From positions 5,394,001 through 5,458,000 of the forward strand of contig OY762824.1 of assembly GCA_963666465.1 (NCBI GenBank): DNA of 64,000 nt, in the 5' to 3' direction. The notes beneath the pieces were generated by a model. It had not been told where the DNA came from, made no database searches, and was given only the letters and a program-made list of their open reading frames with translations. The DNA comes from VXYL01 sp963666465 (GTDB taxonomy: Bacteria; Pseudomonadota; Gammaproteobacteria; Pseudomonadales; Azotimanducaceae). The position numbers and the translations under genes were made by a program. Below are positions 61,942 through 64,000 of the stretch, piece by piece (positions within the stretch are counted from its first letter, which is position 1; the number at the start of each line of letters is the position of its first letter).

Positions 61942-63979
61942 CCCGACTTCGACAACTCAGGGTGTTTCCAGGCTGATTCGGCGTGATATCGACGGATGTT
62001 GCGTTGCAAGTGCCTGTTTTCGTTGACCGGCGATTCGTGGAACGGGCTGTAGTGCCGACCTTGGTCCTTGACGGGGCCGCGCGTTCGGGCAGGCTGTCGG
62101 ACCATGTTCGTGCGCGCCAGGAGACGCTTCAAGGACGGCAAGGAGCACCGCTACTGGAGCGTCGTGGAGAACTGCCGCAACCCCGACGGCCGGGCGGTGC
62201 AGCGCCAAGTGCTGTATCTGGGCGAGATCGACGACAGCCAGCGGGCGGCGTGGTGCCGGTCGATCGAGATTCCGTGCGGCGCGTCGGGTTCCAGGCCGGT
62301 GGCGCTGTTCCCGGCGGACCGGGAGGCGCCGGAGCTGGACTGCGAGGTGGTGCGCATCGAACTCGGAGGTCTGCGGCTGCGGCGGGCGCGGCAGTGGGGG
62401 GCGTGCTGGCTGGCGCTGGTGCTCTGGGAGCGCCTGGAGCTGGACCGGTTCTGGCGCCCGCGGCTGCCGCCGAGCCGGCAGGGCACGCGCTGGCTGGACG
62501 TGCTGAAGACGCTGGCGTGCTGCCAGCTGATCGATCCGGGCAGCGAGTGGCGGCTGCACCGGCACTGGCACGAGCACAGCGCCATGGGGGATCTGCTGGG
62601 CCGGCCGGCGCAGGTGGTGGGCGGCCACACGCTGTGCCGCTGCCTGGACAGGCTGCTGGTCCACAAGCGCGCGTTCTTCTCGTTCCTGCGGGAGCGCTGG
62701 GAGACGCTGTTCGACGCCCGCTTCGACGTCCTGCTCTACGACCTGACGTCCACCTACTTCGAGAGCGACCCGCCGTTCGACGACAAGCGCCGGTTCGGCT
62801 GCAGCCGCGACAAGCGCCCGGACTGCGTGCAGGCGGTGATCGCGCTGGTCGTCACCCCGCAGGGCTTTCCGCTGGCCTGCGAGGTGATGCCGGGCAACAC
62901 CAGCGACAAGACCACGCTGGCGGACTTCCTGGAGAGGATCGAAGACCAGCACGGCCGGTCCGACCGGGTCTGGATCATGGGCCGGGGGATCCCGACCGAG
63001 GAGGCGTTGGCGGCGATGCGGGCCGGCGATCCCCCGGTGCGCCATCTGGTCGGCACGCCCAAGGGCCGTCTGACGCGGCTGGAGAAGTCGTTCGCGGGGC
63101 TGCCCCGGCGCGAGGTCCGCGAGTCCGTCGAGGTGAAGCCTCTGGCCGAGGACGGCGAACCGTACATCCTGGCCCAGAGCCGGGCGCGCATCGCCAAGGA
63201 GCGCGGCATGCGGCGGCGGCGCCTGAAGAAGCTCTGGCGGCGTCTGCACGAGCTGCGCGGGCAGTCGTTGAAGCGCGACGAGCTGCCGCTCGGGCTCGGC
63301 GCCGCGAAGAAGGAGGCGGGGCGCGCGTGCCATCTGGTCGAGATCCGCCTGCCTGCGGCGGACGAGTCCGTGACCCCGGAGACCTTCGCCTTCGCGCTGC
63401 GCCGCGACCGGCTGCGCCGCGACCGGCTGCGCCGGGCGAGACGCCGCGAGGGGCGCTATCTGCTGCGCTCCAATCTCACCGGCGAGGACCCCGCCACGCT
63501 GTGGCGGTACCACACGCGGCTCACCGAGATCGAGCAGGCCTTCAAGGAACTCAGGCACGACCTCGCCGTCCGTCCGGTCTTCCACCAGCGCGAGGACCGG
63601 ATCGAGGCGCACATCTTCGTCGCCTTCGTCGCCCACTGCCTGCACGTCACCCTGAAGAACCTGGCGCGGCCGCGCGCGCCGGGCCTTGCGCCCAGCGCCA
63701 TTCTCGAGAAGTGCTCCACCATGCAGATGGTGGATGTCCATCTGCCGACCACCGACGGGCGGCACCTCGTGCTGCCCCGCCGTACCGACCCGACCCGCGA
63801 TCAGCCACTGCTGCTTCATCAACTCGGTCTGGAACTGCCGGAACAGCCGCCCCCTCGAATCTCCGCCTGACCCGCCGCCCGCGCCAACCGCCCGGCACCT
63901 TGTAGTGCCGACCTTTCGTGCCCGTGGACAATGAATCAACGACTTACACGCGTGAAACGGTTGAGTTGTCGAAGTCGGG
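61942..63979 (+). mobile_element. IS1634-like (IS4 superfamily) insertion sequence with CTAG boundaries
   Basis: The ends are perfect 18-base inverted repeats, CCCGACTTCGACAACTCA (left 61942-61959, inverse ending 63979). CTAG flanks both sides (61938-61941 and 63980-63983). The 2,038-bp element carries one transposase gene. The left and right subterminal regions also share the direct repeat TGTAGTGCCGACCTT. Confidence 0.88.
62104..63870 (+). CDS. IS1634-family DDE transposase, second catalytic Asp replaced by Gly
   Basis: A 588-residue DDE transposase. MFVRARRRFKDGKEHRYW is the usual start. The first Asp is in LLYDLTSTYFES; the Glu motif is YHTRLTEIEQAFKELRHDL. In the second Asp block the family normally reads MDRG; here it is IMGRGIPTEE, codon GGC at 62980-62982 in place of GAC. 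The rest of the frame is intact over its full length. The loss of a metal-binding Asp should inactivate catalysis. ATG at 62104 is preferred over an in-frame ATG 12 codons upstream. Confidence 0.9.
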   Translation: MFVRARRRFKDGKEHRYWSVVENCRNPDGRAVQRQVLYLGEIDDSQRAAWCRSIEIPCGASGSRPVALFPADREAPELDCEVVRIELGGLRLRRARQWGACWLALVLWERLELDRFWRPRLPPSRQGTRWLDVLKTLACCQLIDPGSEWRLHRHWHEHSAMGDLLGRPAQVVGGHTLCRCLDRLLVHKRAFFSFLRERWETLFDARFDVLLYDLTSTYFESDPPFDDKRRFGCSRDKRPDCVQAVIALVVTPQGFPLACEVMPGNTSDKTTLADFLERIEDQHGRSDRVWIMGRGIPTEEALAAMRAGDPPVRHLVGTPKGRLTRLEKSFAGLPRREVRESVEVKPLAEDGEPYILAQSRARIAKERGMRRRRLKKLWRRLHELRGQSLKRDELPLGLGAAKKEAGRACHLVEIRLPAADESVTPETFAFALRRDRLRRDRLRRARRREGRYLLRSNLTGEDPATLWRYHTRLTEIEQAFKELRHDLAVRPVFHQREDRIEAHIFVAFVAHCLHVTLKNLARPRAPGLAPSAILEKCSTMQMVDVHLPTTDGRHLVLPRRTDPTRDQPLLLHQLGLELPEQPPPRISA

Positions 63980-64000
63980 CTAGCGCCACAAGAGCCGTAC

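Noticed and set aside
61957..63939. Second long protein antisense to the IS1634-like transposase
   Set aside because: Arg/Ala/Gln-rich shadow frame. The transposase motifs and the canonical N-terminus are on the plus strand.

Overview
The window is GC-rich bacterial chromosome, most likely from a gammaproteobacterium. The evidence is gene order and start-codon usage: infC with a non-AUG start followed by rpmI-rplT, then pheS-pheT-ihfA-merR-tRNA-Pro, an rppH-ptsP (EI-Ntr) pair, yajQ, ampG, a Prc-type tail-specific protease and a TonB-dependent receptor. The genus cannot be named from sequence alone. Coding density is high in the housekeeping blocks, and almost every boundary between blocks holds a dispersed inverted-repeat element, a tandem repeat or an IS.

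Layout. 1-4.1 kb (minus): the start of a membrane multihaem cytochrome and a TPR/FG-GAP/ASPIC-UnbV lipoprotein. 4.3-7.3 kb: uvrB and a TauD-like dioxygenase. 7.4-13.9 kb: translation block (tRNA-Val, infC, rpmI, rplT, pheS, pheT, ihfA, a MerR regulator, tRNA-Pro). 13.9-16.4 kb: an oxalyl-CoA-synthetase-like ligase overlapping a ketopantoate-reductase-like gene. 16.4-23.8 kb: repeat-rich, with a GST gene, a degraded GST copy split by a MITE, a frameshifted GT87-type glycosyltransferase, a calcineurin-like phosphoesterase and a decayed IS1595-like element. 23.8-28 kb: a TGS-less thrS and a two-gene spermidine-synthase-like membrane system. 28-36 kb (minus): NhaC antiporter, Prc protease and a heterodimeric ABC exporter. 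36-42.4 kb: Dam-like methylase, Uma2 protein, enoyl-CoA hydratase, ptsP, and rppH carrying an in-frame minisatellite. 42.7-47.2 kb: TonB receptor plus lipoprotein behind four phased PhoB half-sites. 47.5-56.5 kb: small lipoprotein with terminator, RND pump and adaptor, cobalamin adenosyltransferase, yajQ, ampG. 56.5-64 kb: accessory zone with small minus-strand membrane or secreted ORFs, copies of a ~245-bp repeat, a tyrosine recombinase between inverted repeats, and an IS1634-like IS.

How parts work together. The TonB receptor and lipoprotein look like a phosphate-starvation uptake pair. rppH-ptsP links mRNA 5'-end processing with nitrogen PTS control. The mobile-element signal is unusually coherent: a MITE family, a second inverted-repeat family and the IS1634-like element are all bounded by the tetranucleotide CTAG. 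In rplT the stop codon lies inside that CTAG.

Limits: all calls come from reading the sequence. No homology search, alignment or folding was run, and family names are from recognised motifs.
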